64,000 nucleotides of DNA from Loigolactobacillus rennini DSM 20253 (GCF_001436505.1 NZ_AYYI01000005.1:1-64000), one strand, 5' to 3'; shown: positions 43,834 through 52,892, numbered from the stretch's first letter. Numbers and translations: made by a program. The notes: a model not told the origin generated them from the sequence alone.

Positions 43834-44939
43834 ATAAAAATATGTACCGTTATGATGCAAAGCGCCAAGTAGTCATTTATAAAGGTGACCAAGTCATCCC
43901 AGACATTACTTCTGAAAAATTGCATAAACTGCGTGTTAGTAATTTTTTTGCACGAAAGGGCTTAGAATATCAAACGGCCAGTGAATATGCAATCCAACTG
44001 GATAAGCTAACGGCAATTAAACAAGAACGATTAAAGATTGAAAAAAAGCTTGCGCCATTTACGGTAACCGTTTCGTTGGTGACAAAAGCGGTTGATGCAG
44101 CAGAAAAATATTTAGCACGAGTTGGTTATGATCATGAGCGTGCTAAACAACTGTGCTTTGCAATTGCTTACGAGTTAGATGCTGCAGCCAGTGTTAATTA
44201 TCAAAAAAAGTTAGACGATTTGATTATAAAACAACCTGAAATCATTGATGATCGGAATGAATTCCCTGAAGAGTTGAAATATACATTGGAGCGAAAAGCT
44301 TTAAAGACCTATGAAGCAACCGTTACTGACGTTAATTTTAAAATTGGCAAAAAACAGGAAGTAAGTTTTACTTCAAATGATGAGTTGGTGCAATCAAATC
44401 AAGGCAAGGGGGCAACACAAACACAAAAACAAATCATAGTTCCCCGAGCTTTTGCCCAAACACCGCATTATACTGTGAAGAGCAGCAACGTCAATTCAGG
44501 TGCAGTCAGACGAAAATTTTATGTTAAACCACAACCAAAAGAAAAGCAGATTAAAATGCCGTCAGAGTATCGAGTTAAGGCATTTAAATTAAAAATAACA
44601 GCTGTGATAACTATTGTTTTACTACTTATGACTGTTATAGGGTTACACTGGGCAAAAGAATCAGGTGATTCTGCATCTTTTTTATGGTTCACTGGCTTCT
44701 TGCCTTTTTTAATCCCATTTCCGCCAATGATATTATTTACCAATCAGAAGGATGAAATAGGAGAGCAAACACCTAGCGAATCAACCTCATTTATGATTGC
44801 TCATTACTTACACAAGCGTGATGTTAAAAAAGCAAAGATTCACCAGGTTTTTCAAAAAGAGAGAACGCTAAAAATCAAACGTAAAGATTTACCACAACAG
44901 AAGCAGGCAGTTAAGGATGAAGACTGGACTGATTTCTAG
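43830..44939 (+). CDS. Unknown two-transmembrane protein, C-terminal part of a split gene
   Basis: 369 residues from ATG 43830, which overlaps the upstream stop as ATGA. The frame itself is open from before 43761 and reads sensibly upstream of this ATG. It holds a charged, partly helical N-terminal 240 residues, then two membrane segments (about 245-262 and 277-297) and a basic cytosolic tail. No family was recognised. It could be a separate coupled gene or the rear part of a GIY-YIG-membrane protein. It ends beside the CRISPR array but is transcribed towards it. Confidence 0.5.
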   Translation: MNKNMYRYDAKRQVVIYKGDQVIPDITSEKLHKLRVSNFFARKGLEYQTASEYAIQLDKLTAIKQERLKIEKKLAPFTVTVSLVTKAVDAAEKYLARVGYDHERAKQLCFAIAYELDAAASVNYQKKLDDLIIKQPEIIDDRNEFPEELKYTLERKALKTYEATVTDVNFKIGKKQEVSFTSNDELVQSNQGKGATQTQKQIIVPRAFAQTPHYTVKSSNVNSGAVRRKFYVKPQPKEKQIKMPSEYRVKAFKLKITAVITIVLLLMTVIGLHWAKESGDSASFLWFTGFLPFLIPFPPMILFTNQKDEIGEQTPSESTSFMIAHYLHKRDVKKAKIHQVFQKERTLKIKRKDLPQQKQAVKDEDWTDF

Positions 44940-44957
44940 AAGAATAGAGCATATAAA

Positions 44958-45000
44958 AAACCTACAGTTAACGATTTATTTGAGCGCTAATTGCAGGCTT
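44958..45000. terminator. Bidirectional terminator at the CRISPR trailer
   Basis: Sixteen-base arms 44958-44973 and 44985-45000 pair fully if four G-T pairs are allowed. On the minus strand a run of six T follows, ending pre-crRNA; on the plus strand CTTTTATC follows the gene at 43830-44939. Confidence 0.75.
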
Positions 45001-45020
45001 CTTTTATCATTGGATATTTT

Positions 45021-45848
45021 GAAATTTAATTCATTGAATTGATACTCTTCTAAAACGACATCGTCTAACATGTTGGGATTGTCGTAGTTGATAAACTCAT
45101 TGAATTGATACTCTTCTAAAACTGTGCTGGGCCCAATTTGTATAATTAGACGGTTGATAAACTCATTGAATTGATACTCTTCTAAAACCGAGTAACCTGT
45201 TTAGTTTTAGTGTCTCCCGTTGATAAACTCATTGATTTGATACTCTTCTAAAACACTCTGGTAATCCGACCCTTGTTTACGGCAGTTGATAAACTCATTG
45301 ATTTAATACTCTTCTAAAACCGGTTAAAGCGGGAGCAGTTTGTACAATTTGTTGATAAACTCATTGATTTGATACTCTTCTAAAACTTACGGACAGCAAT
45401 TTTCTTAGTGTTTTTTGTTGATAAACTCATTGATTTGATACTCTTCTAAAACAAAAAGCCCGGGTCAGGTTGCGGAATGCCGGTTGATAAACTCATTGAT
45501 TTGATACTCTTCTAAAACAACAAATATTTAGCTCGGTTAAAGCCCATTGTTGATAAACTCATTGATTTGATACTCTTCTAAAACTTAATGGGTCAATCTT
45601 TTCTCGATTCTTTTGTTGATAAACTCATTGATTTGATACTCTTCTAAAACTCAGACGTTGACTTTGCTGTCACATCAAATGTTGATAAACTCATTGATTT
45701 GATACTCTTCTAAAACACTAAATCAGCTTTTCGTATTTCTGATAATGTTGATAAACTCATTGATTTGATACTCTTCTAAAACTTTTTTTACCATTTCCTT
45801 TCATTTTTAAGTGTTGATAAACTCATTGATTTGATACTCTTCTAAAAC
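45021..45848 (-). CRISPR. Type II-A CRISPR array, 13 repeats and 12 spacers
   Basis: Repeats of 36 bases at 66-base steps (45021, 45087, 45153 ... 45813), every spacer 30 bases. Read on the minus strand the repeat begins GTTTTAGAAGAGTATC and ends TTTATCAAC. The left-most repeat (45021-45056) is degenerate in its first ten bases, and repeats 2, 3 and 5 carry single changes, so the left side is the old end. The newest spacer is 45783-45812, next to csn2. Spacer origins cannot be told without a search. Confidence 0.98.
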
Positions 45849-45882
45849 CGCCAAATTCTCAGTTATTTTTCATTTAATCATA
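45849..45882 (-). promoter_or_regulatory. CRISPR leader, overlapping the end of csn2
   Basis: Only 25 bases separate the csn2 stop (45874) from the first repeat. A TATGAT (-10-like) at 45882-45877 on the minus strand covers the last csn2 codons and part of the stop codon, with a weak TCGTGA 17 bases upstream. Transcription from here would start near 45870. The bases touching the repeat are GAGAATTTGGCG, where the integrase should read the leader anchor. Confidence 0.4.
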
Positions 45883-46545
45883 ACGCCATTCAACGTAGTC
45901 ACGATCAATGTGATAATACCGGCAATCTTGATACTTCTGTGGAATTGCCTTTTCTAAGAATTCGATGATAAAGAGTTTCACATCTAATGACGCAATTAAT
46001 CTTACTAATTCATTGAACTGGCTGATACTAAGATAATGCGAAACGTTCATCAAAATAATTATTTTATTATTATTGAGTTCTAAAACAGTCTTTACTATAT
46101 TCTCTATTATACCATAGGGATCAGCTTGGATGCTATTGAAAAATTTCACGCTAATGTATTTCAGCAATTTACTGATGTTCCATTCTTGTCCGACGGTAAG
46201 CGATAAATCGTACATTAAAATGGTATCTGAAATTGCGGTACGGATCTGATTATCCAACTGAACCAGTGTTTGTCTTTGGGTATCGTTTAAATCATTTGAA
46301 ATTTTCTTAAGTAATTGTTTTTGAAATAGTTGGTTTAGATCTGCTGTTGCTAAGTCGCCAATCCAAAGAATACTTTTATTAAAGTCCACCAATTGGTAAT
46401 CTTCGTTACTTATTTTAAGCGCTTCCTGCTCTGTTTTTAGGCCAGTGATCAGTTTAGTGTAAACCGAAACGGCATTGGTACTAAAAACAGTAATTTTATT
46501 TGGTGTAATGGTAAAAGGTTGGAATGGGTAGAGGGTTATGTTCAT
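45874..46545 (-). CDS. csn2: CRISPR-associated protein Csn2
   Basis: The subtype II-A marker (223 aa), a ring-shaped double-strand DNA end-binding protein needed for spacer uptake. It has the P-loop-like beta core followed by a long helical arm (TSxx-type middle and C-terminal DCRYYHIDRDYVEWRYD). Length is typical of the short Csn2 group. Its ATG overlaps the cas2 stop by four bases. Its 3' end carries the array leader. Confidence 0.92.
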   Translation of the reverse strand: MNITLYPFQPFTITPNKITVFSTNAVSVYTKLITGLKTEQEALKISNEDYQLVDFNKSILWIGDLATADLNQLFQKQLLKKISNDLNDTQRQTLVQLDNQIRTAISDTILMYDLSLTVGQEWNISKLLKYISVKFFNSIQADPYGIIENIVKTVLELNNNKIIILMNVSHYLSISQFNELVRLIASLDVKLFIIEFLEKAIPQKYQDCRYYHIDRDYVEWRYD

Positions 46546-46847
46546 AAAATCAGTGTCCTTTCTGATGAATTACGGACATCAGTTTTTGGCTTGCCAATTA
46601 AGAAATGCATTTTATTGTATTGTTGTTCTGTCACCATTAAGCTTTGAATTAATCCTTTATCAGGTAGGAAATTAGTTATTCTTCTTTCGATAAATTTTGC
46701 GGATTGACGGCTAACACAAACGCGGACGTAAACGGAATATTGCAGCATCATAAAGCCTTCATTTAATAATGCTTTTCTAAAGTGGCGATAAGCTTTACGG
46801 TCTGCGCTAGTTTCGGTTGGAAGATCAAACATTACTAATAAGCGCAT
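46542..46847 (-). CDS. cas2: CRISPR-associated endonuclease Cas2
   Basis: A small ferredoxin-fold protein (101 aa) that forms the integrase with Cas1. The first strand MRLLVMFDLPTETSADRKAYRHF is canonical, including the aspartate after the first strand. I use ATG 46847 because Cas2 proteins begin at that point; the in-frame ATG 15 bases earlier lies deeper inside cas1. It overlaps cas1 by 23 bases. Confidence 0.93.
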   Translation of the reverse strand: MRLLVMFDLPTETSADRKAYRHFRKALLNEGFMMLQYSVYVRVCVSRQSAKFIERRITNFLPDKGLIQSLMVTEQQYNKMHFLIGKPKTDVRNSSERTLIL

Positions 46848-47730
46848 GATGCGGTACCTCATGAATTAATGCCACCTTTACCGTTAGTTTTTCTTGGGGA
46901 TGGGTTGTGTAGTTGAGACAATTTTGGACGTGTTTAGTTAGTGCGTTACGCAACAAGGTATTTTTACCATTGTATTTAATTTCCAAATTTAATAACTCAA
47001 TTAAGCCAAATTTAACGTCCGGTGTTAATTCATTGAATTTTTGGCTGGCAACCCAGTAGTCGATGATCGGCCGAAAAGGTTCCATTAAATCTGAGCCAAG
47101 GTTGAAATCACTCATGGCATTGTGATGGTGTACGCCAAGTTGGGTTAGAAACCCATTACCAACAATTTCACGGTTAACTGCTGCTAATAAAATACTGTAG
47201 CCATAATTTAATGCGGCGTTAATTGGGCTGCAGTCTGTACGAATGAAATCCTTTCCGAAAATAAGCTGAAAATATTTGCGTGCAATCACTGCTTCCTTAT
47301 TGGTCTTATCTGCAAACTGCATTTGTGTGGCTTCTTTTTTTAATGCTATAATCTTATGGCCTAGCAAAGCTGCACTTTGTAACTGCATGTCAATTTTAGC
47401 TTGAACAATTGCATCCCAAAGTGTTTCCTTTAATTCTCGTGGCCACTGAGCTTGATTTTGAATTGAAATTGAATTCCGGTTGCCTGGATAAAGTTCAGTT
47501 ACTTCGCAAGTTGGATTACTGTCTCTTCCGGTAAAAATAATTTTTGCGCCAGCTTGACTTAGTTCAGTAATCGCTGGAGCTGTGAGCACTACCTGTAAGG
47601 TTGAGATTAGTAAAATTTGAATGTCATCAATGGGAATCTGGTGGATCGTCTCGTTAGTTTGAACAATTATTCGCCTCCCTGAGTAAGAAATCTTAGCGTG
47701 TTGGGTAACAACAACGGTGCGCCAACTCAT
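46825..47730 (-). CDS. cas1: CRISPR-associated endonuclease Cas1
   Basis: The spacer integrase (301 aa). The N-terminal beta domain (SWRTVVVTQHAKISYSGRRI) is followed by the helical catalytic domain with NAALNYGYSILLAAV, GFLTQLGVHHHN and FNLGSDLMEPFRP, which hold the metal ligands. ATG 47730 is chosen, six bases after GAGGTG; GTG 47739 overlaps that site. It lies 226 bases after cas9, the gap holding the tracrRNA on the other strand. Confidence 0.94.
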   Translation of the reverse strand: MSWRTVVVTQHAKISYSGRRIIVQTNETIHQIPIDDIQILLISTLQVVLTAPAITELSQAGAKIIFTGRDSNPTCEVTELYPGNRNSISIQNQAQWPRELKETLWDAIVQAKIDMQLQSAALLGHKIIALKKEATQMQFADKTNKEAVIARKYFQLIFGKDFIRTDCSPINAALNYGYSILLAAVNREIVGNGFLTQLGVHHHNAMSDFNLGSDLMEPFRPIIDYWVASQKFNELTPDVKFGLIELLNLEIKYNGKNTLLRNALTKHVQNCLNYTTHPQEKLTVKVALIHEVPHHALISNV

Positions 47731-47789
47731 CACATTCACCTCATTAAAAATAATTTGCTTTTATTTATTAAGCATGATATATTTAATTT

Positions 47790-47901
47790 GTTGGGTTTGA
47801 TACTCCCAATTGAAAGATTCATTGATTTGATACTCTGAGTTAAAATCAAACAAACCTTCGGGTGAGTTTTTACTTCTGAGCCTCGTATGGGGCCTTTTTT
47901 T
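47790..47901 (+). ncRNA. tracrRNA, opposite strand between cas9 and cas1
   Basis: TCATTGATTTGATACTCT at 47819-47836 equals 18 bases of the repeat in plus-strand sense, so its RNA pairs with crRNA. A bulge and TTAAAA finish the anti-repeat. Then come a small ACC-TTCG-GGT hairpin (nexus position) and a terminator GCCTC/GGGGC at 47880-47893 with seven T. A promoter TTGCTT-17-TATATT (47755-47783, extended by TG) puts the start near 47790. A second TTTGATACTC sits at 47796-47805 in the loop of TTGGG/CCCAA. Confidence 0.85.
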
Positions 47902-47956
47902 ATGCTTATTTTTATAAAAAACTGGTTCATCATGACGATGGACCAGCTTTTTTTGC

Positions 47957-50900
47957 TTATAAATCTTTTAACGTAACCCTTCTTTCGAATAAACCAGTAG
48001 GGGATTGATAAATAATTTGATCATCAGGTGAGAAGGCAATACCAGATCTTTGTGATAAGAGACCGAAATCACTTTTGAAATTTAATTCAGTTAATTTAAT
48101 TCGAGCAGCATTAGCATGTAATCCAATTAGAATTTTATTTAAGATAGATTTCTGACCAGATTGGCTAATTTTTTTGTCCTGCCGTTGGTCTTGCCAAGGT
48201 AAATTAACAAAAATTTCTTTACTTGCGTTAAGGGTGTCACGGAATTTATACATATCATAAAGTGGAAAATAATCATTTACTTGATCTAAAATTTGTTGAT
48301 AAATTTTAGGTGCTAACTCGTGAGCCTCGTTTTTAGCTAATTGACCGTTTAATAATTTAATTGTTTTTTTATTGAGAAAGAGTTCTTGCTCATTATGCAT
48401 ATACATGGGAGAAGCAACGGTTAATTCTTGACCACGACTAAAGAAGCGTTGATTAATTAAAATTTTAGGAATGACAACCTTAAACGGTTTAACGACTGGA
48501 ATTTTCTGTCCTTGCTTCTTTTTGGTAGTTGTGAATTGGGGGGTCAATAATTCTGTTAATTTTTGTGCTTTAGCGATTGGGTCAGCAATCCGATCTAGTT
48601 CTGTGAGCCACATATTTAAAACGCTACAAATTCGATAAATGTCGCCTTTTTTGTGTGGTTCTTTAACTAAACAGAGGTAGGCAGTTTCTTTGTTCGTGTA
48701 GCCACCATATAACTCAGTGGGCCGGTTTTTCTTGGTTGGGATTAGTTGTTTACTGCCACGACCGCTGGACTTATCTTCCTCTGCCTTATAGATGGTTTGT
48801 TTAAACATTGGACCGCGGTTAACGCGTAGTGCGCGGGTCACCAAAATCTTTTTAAAGTTATAAATCCGATTTAGTTCACCTAACCCAGCATCACGTTGCC
48901 AGATAATTTCACCGGTATTTTTATCAACCACTTTCTCTCGGTGTAAGTTGCCTAAAAAGTTAAAATTGCGCCACTTTGAATTTTGACTGGCACCTTTTTG
49001 GTAGTCACCATAAACAAAGTAAGGGGCTAATTTTGGATAACGTTTTAGCAAATAAAGTCCGACAAAAGCAGTTAAGTAAGCGTCGAAGGCATGGTGATGG
49101 TTATTGACGTTCCGGTTTTTAGGAAAGTCAAATTCTTCCCGCATTTGGTGGGTTAAATTACTTTTGACGGTAATTAGTTGGACATCGTCTTCAGCATACT
49201 GATCTACTAAAAGGTTTGTGGCTAATTTAGTCACCTGTCTGGTTTCAACTAATTGCCGGTTGATGAAACCTTTAGCAGTATATTTATTAATGCTTTCAGG
49301 ATTTAGTGTTAAATTATGGTATTTTTTCCGCGTAATTAAGCCTGCCCGTAGCATTTTTTCCCATTGTTGCCGCATTTGTTTCCCATAGCGAATCTCCGCA
49401 AAGTCGTTTAATGGGACTTGATCAGATTTACTCCGGTTCATTTTAGCAGAAACTAGCACGCGGTTATCTAAGGAATTGTCTTTAATGAATGCTTGCGGCA
49501 AAATGTGGTCGATATCATATTTGGATAAATCATCGATATTTAGGCTCTTGCCTGTGTAAATATCACGGCCGCCTTGCATAAAGTAAAGGAAGAGCCGGGT
49601 GTTCGCGAGAGCTTTATTGTCTAAGCCCTTGAGTTCTTGTCTGACTTCTGCACTGCTGAGCAAGGCATCACTTGCTTCTTTATACGCGTTTTCAACTTGT
49701 TGTTTCCGTTGCGTTGACAGGCGTGGATTTTCCTGACCTTCTCGGGCAAATTCAATTAAAATCCGACTTGGCGCTTGGCCTTTTAGTGCTTTTTGAATAT
49801 CGTTAACCACTAATAAAATCTGGCGCAAGGCTTTTTTGTTTTGCGGTGATGTGTACAGATCATCAATTACAGCTTGCGGATTGTATTGCGTCAATAAAGC
49901 TTGATTTTCTTTGATAATTGCTTTATCAAACGCCTCTGAGTGGACAATTTGCATAAAATTATCAGTTGTATTCCAAAGAATATCGATAATCCGCTGACCA
50001 TTGTAATCGACCAATTGTGTTAATAATTTTTTAGATAGTCGACCCCAGCCTTGATAACGTTTATTGGCAACTTTGTGCCGTTGTTCAGGGGTTAGCCAGT
50101 TAATTTCTTTTAGTTTATCTTTAAGGATTTGACTGTCTTCAAAAATGGTGGACCATTCAATGCATTTTTCAAAGTCAGCTTGTTTATCAGGATCGTCAAT
50201 TAATCCGCCAAAAATTTTTTTGTACTCATGGTAAGTACTTAATTGGCTGTTGAATTTTTTAGGATCAGATAAACCGGTGATGATTGGTGCACTGGCGTAT
50301 TCGCCTTTAGCTTGTAAATATTGCTGCAATTTTTTAACCGTAACGTTAGGTTGCTTTAAAAATAAATCATTGAAAATCGCTTGTTTTTGCCGTACAGTCA
50401 CGCGTTTTTGATCGATTTTAATGCCATTAAGTTCGTTTAAAACTTCAAACCGTTGATATAGTAGACTATGTTTAGGTAAAACATCTTCACCTAGCAGATA
50501 AGTATCCGTGGTGGTCATCCGTTTGATAAATTCATTGGCTGAAGCTTGTCGGTTCACTTTTTCATCAAAGTTCCAAGGGGTAATGGGGGTAGTGGTACCA
50601 GGTTCTTTGCGGATCATCCAAGCAAAGTTGGCACCGGAAGTTTTTTGTTGCGTTTTGGCTTCAATTAAGGGGCCAACGTAATAAGGGACTCTGAATGCAA
50701 CCAATTCATCTAATTTATACTTGGCTATCTTTTGGCGTTTTTCATTTGGATTTAATTGGGCTAACCAAGGATAGTAGGCTTTTTGATTGTCAATGATTTG
50801 ATCGAGTTCTTGCTGGTGCAATTGATGAGGAATTGCACCGTTGTCTTTAGTCCGTTGTTTTGGTAGAAATTGATCCAAGTCAATCAAATTCAATATTTGA

Positions 50901-52066
50901 ATAATTTGCGGATTATCAGTGTCTTTTTCTTTTGGTAAAACTTTAGTTAATTTTGCGTAGAATTTATCTAGGGGAAGGTGCTGGTCAATGTAGTCATCAT
51001 AGGCTGCTTGCAACTCTTTTTGCTTTTTTGCTGGCAAGGTTGTTTTAACCTGTCGCAATAATGATAAGTGCTGTTTGTGTGCGTTGTATTTCGCCATCAT
51101 TGCTTGGGATAACGTGTAATTTTCCGGCACAATGGCAGCTAATAAAATGCTGGAATAAAGTTCGCGTAAAATTTCGATGATTTGCGTTGCTGCTTCATTG
51201 TCGGTGACGTTTAACTCGTTTAATTTATCGTCAAAATCTTCAGCGTTGAAGGTCAAACGCCAAGCTTTAGTGTCATCGGTCTCAATTCCTGTTAAGACGT
51301 CAAATTTAGCTTTTAAACCTAAAATGGCTTTTAATAATTCAGTGGCAAGTGATTTAGTTAGCTTTTTTGCTGCTTTTTGATCAGCTGATGTTTGATAAAT
51401 CAGTGGTAATGCTTGGCGCTGCCGTGTACTGGCACTGAGATCTTCGTTGAGTAAGATTGCTTTAACTTGATCAACGTTGTCAGTCCTTAAAGTGAAATCT
51501 AAATCACTATAAGCGCTCGCAAAAAGCAAATTAAGCTGATCAAACTTATTTTCTAAATCAAATTTGCCACTTTTAAAAGATGCCGCAGGGGCCGCATTTA
51601 GAAAATGACCGCGGTATTTCACAATGTGGTGGATTGCCAGATAAATTTCGCGTAAATCAAATTGCCGCTTTTCGGTCATTAAAGCGTTTCTTAAATGATA
51701 AATGGTAGGATACTTGTGGTAAAATTCAGCATCTGACCGATCGTTAAATAAACTTAGTTGCGGTAGCTTTTTTTGGGTGGGAACTAGATTAGATTGTTTC
51801 TGGCGAAGGAAAAATGTTTCGTCCAGTGGTGCTATATGAGGTTCAAAAATTTCACGCAGTAATCTTAAACGCCATTTACGCCGTTTTAAACGGCGCCGTG
51901 TTGTTCTGAATTGGCGTCTTTCTTCGGCTGTTTTGCCTTCATCAAAGAGGCGCACGCCATAACCTAATTTACCTTTAATTCTAACCAGTTTACTGTTATC
52001 ATCGACCACGGTCCAGCCAATTGAATGACTACCGATATCAAGGCCGATATTATAGGGCTTATCCAT
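47957..52066 (-). CDS. cas9: CRISPR-associated endonuclease Cas9, type II-A
   Basis: The RNA-guided double-strand nuclease, 1369 residues, the size of S. pyogenes Cas9. RuvC-I has Asp10 (NIGLDIGSHSIGW). The arginine-rich bridge helix is at about 48-75. RuvC-II has Glu772 (ILIEFARE). HNH has His854 (YDIDHILPQ) and Asn877. RuvC-III has His992 and Asp995 (NNHHHAFDAY). All catalytic residues are present, so it should cut. The C-terminal PAM-interacting domain is intact. ATG 52066 follows GAAGGAG. The PAM cannot be deduced here. Confidence 0.97.
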   Translation of the reverse strand: MDKPYNIGLDIGSHSIGWTVVDDNSKLVRIKGKLGYGVRLFDEGKTAEERRQFRTTRRRLKRRKWRLRLLREIFEPHIAPLDETFFLRQKQSNLVPTQKKLPQLSLFNDRSDAEFYHKYPTIYHLRNALMTEKRQFDLREIYLAIHHIVKYRGHFLNAAPAASFKSGKFDLENKFDQLNLLFASAYSDLDFTLRTDNVDQVKAILLNEDLSASTRQRQALPLIYQTSADQKAAKKLTKSLATELLKAILGLKAKFDVLTGIETDDTKAWRLTFNAEDFDDKLNELNVTDNEAATQIIEILRELYSSILLAAIVPENYTLSQAMMAKYNAHKQHLSLLRQVKTTLPAKKQKELQAAYDDYIDQHLPLDKFYAKLTKVLPKEKDTDNPQIIQILNLIDLDQFLPKQRTKDNGAIPHQLHQQELDQIIDNQKAYYPWLAQLNPNEKRQKIAKYKLDELVAFRVPYYVGPLIEAKTQQKTSGANFAWMIRKEPGTTTPITPWNFDEKVNRQASANEFIKRMTTTDTYLLGEDVLPKHSLLYQRFEVLNELNGIKIDQKRVTVRQKQAIFNDLFLKQPNVTVKKLQQYLQAKGEYASAPIITGLSDPKKFNSQLSTYHEYKKIFGGLIDDPDKQADFEKCIEWSTIFEDSQILKDKLKEINWLTPEQRHKVANKRYQGWGRLSKKLLTQLVDYNGQRIIDILWNTTDNFMQIVHSEAFDKAIIKENQALLTQYNPQAVIDDLYTSPQNKKALRQILLVVNDIQKALKGQAPSRILIEFAREGQENPRLSTQRKQQVENAYKEASDALLSSAEVRQELKGLDNKALANTRLFLYFMQGGRDIYTGKSLNIDDLSKYDIDHILPQAFIKDNSLDNRVLVSAKMNRSKSDQVPLNDFAEIRYGKQMRQQWEKMLRAGLITRKKYHNLTLNPESINKYTAKGFINRQLVETRQVTKLATNLLVDQYAEDDVQLITVKSNLTHQMREEFDFPKNRNVNNHHHAFDAYLTAFVGLYLLKRYPKLAPYFVYGDYQKGASQNSKWRNFNFLGNLHREKVVDKNTGEIIWQRDAGLGELNRIYNFKKILVTRALRVNRGPMFKQTIYKAEEDKSSGRGSKQLIPTKKNRPTELYGGYTNKETAYLCLVKEPHKKGDIYRICSVLNMWLTELDRIADPIAKAQKLTELLTPQFTTTKKKQGQKIPVVKPFKVVIPKILINQRFFSRGQELTVASPMYMHNEQELFLNKKTIKLLNGQLAKNEAHELAPKIYQQILDQVNDYFPLYDMYKFRDTLNASKEIFVNLPWQDQRQDKKISQSGQKSILNKILIGLHANAARIKLTELNFKSDFGLLSQRSGIAFSPDDQIIYQSPTGLFERRVTLKDL

Positions 52067-52098
52067 TATGCCACTCCTTCTAATTCTTTGATAAGTTA

Positions 52099-52104
52099 AT
52101 TATA
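52099..52104 (-). promoter_or_regulatory. Probable -10 box of the cas operon
   Basis: TATAAT on the minus strand (after TTCGG), 32 bases before cas9. TAGATA lies at the -35 position with 17-base spacing; TTGTAG would need 20. Confidence 0.5.
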
Positions 52105-52271
52105 CCGAATGTATGCGCATTTATCTACAAAGTGGTATCAGTTTTTTGATATTATTTAAATAAGCAAAACTTATGATTCACTGGCTGCATAATAACATGT
52201 TAAACGACGAGCTAGATGTAGTGTCTTACTGTAATCAACAAATTAAGGTAAAATTAACCGATTAAAATAAG

Positions 52272-52300
52272 CCGCAGAAGCTAAGTAGCACTCGCTGCGG
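52272..52300 (-). terminator. Terminator of the flavodoxin gene
   Basis: CCGCAG pairs with CTGCGG across a 17-base loop, followed on the minus strand by CTTATTTTAAT. It lies 28 bases after the stop codon. Confidence 0.6.
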
Positions 52301-52327
52301 TTCATTCTTTAAGCTAAGATTATTTTC

Positions 52328-52753
52328 CTATTCCTGCACCTGCGCAATCACCCGTTTTGCAAAAGCAACGACTTGATCACATTCTTCCGCGGTAGGATGG
52401 GATTTATTAATTGCACCTAGAGAGCCGCGGCTTTGAAAACTGTCTTCTAAGAGATCAATTTTGGGATCGGCTAAACTGCGTTGCGCTTGTTTGCGGATGG
52501 CCATTTTCCAGTTCGAGGTGCTAAAAACGGCAATGTGCTTGACTTGATCTACTGTAAGTTGGTGGAGAAATTGTCGTAGTTGCGGCGCTAATTGCGATGC
52601 GATGTAGGGCGCACCACCAATGAATAATAGGTCGACGGGTTCGGCTAAAGGTGTGGCGGTACTGGCAGCTTTGACGCCAATACCTTGGGCTAGGGCTTCT
52701 GCTAGTTTTTTGGTGCTACCAGCGCGTGAATAATAACGGACTGCGATTTTCAT
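52328..52753 (-). CDS. Flavodoxin-like protein
   Basis: A 141-residue cytosolic protein with the start of a flavodoxin fold: IAVRYYSRAGSTKKLAEALA binds the FMN phosphate. IGGAPYIAS and VFSTSNWKMAI supply later loops. It is short and lacks an obvious second flavin loop with two aromatics, so it may be a flavodoxin domain protein of unknown partner. Single gene with its own ribosome binding site (GAAAGGAAG). Confidence 0.78.
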   Translation of the reverse strand: MKIAVRYYSRAGSTKKLAEALAQGIGVKAASTATPLAEPVDLLFIGGAPYIASQLAPQLRQFLHQLTVDQVKHIAVFSTSNWKMAIRKQAQRSLADPKIDLLEDSFQSRGSLGAINKSHPTAEECDQVVAFAKRVIAQVQE

Positions 52754-52853
52754 ACTGAAACTTCCTTTCAGAATGTGATGATTGTATACGGTTATTTTAG
52801 CGCAATTAAAGTAGCTAACACAATTATTTATGAGTGGAATTTATGTAGAAAAA

Positions 52854-52892
52854 GCCGCTAGTAATCAACTAATCAAGCTGATGACTAGCGGC
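52854..52892 (-). terminator. Terminator of the alanine dehydrogenase gene
   Basis: GCCGCTAGT (52854-52862) pairs exactly with ACTAGCGGC (52884-52892), then TTTTTCTA on the minus strand. Confidence 0.75.

Noticed and set aside
47736-47933. 65-codon open frame on the minus strand in the cas9-cas1 gap
   Set aside because: It is the complement of the tracrRNA with its anti-repeat and terminator, has no ribosome binding site and no family resemblance.
47790-52150. tracrRNA 5' part acting as a natural guide on the cas9 promoter
   Set aside because: Only TTTGATA (seven bases) is shared with the cas9 leader region, which is expected by chance.
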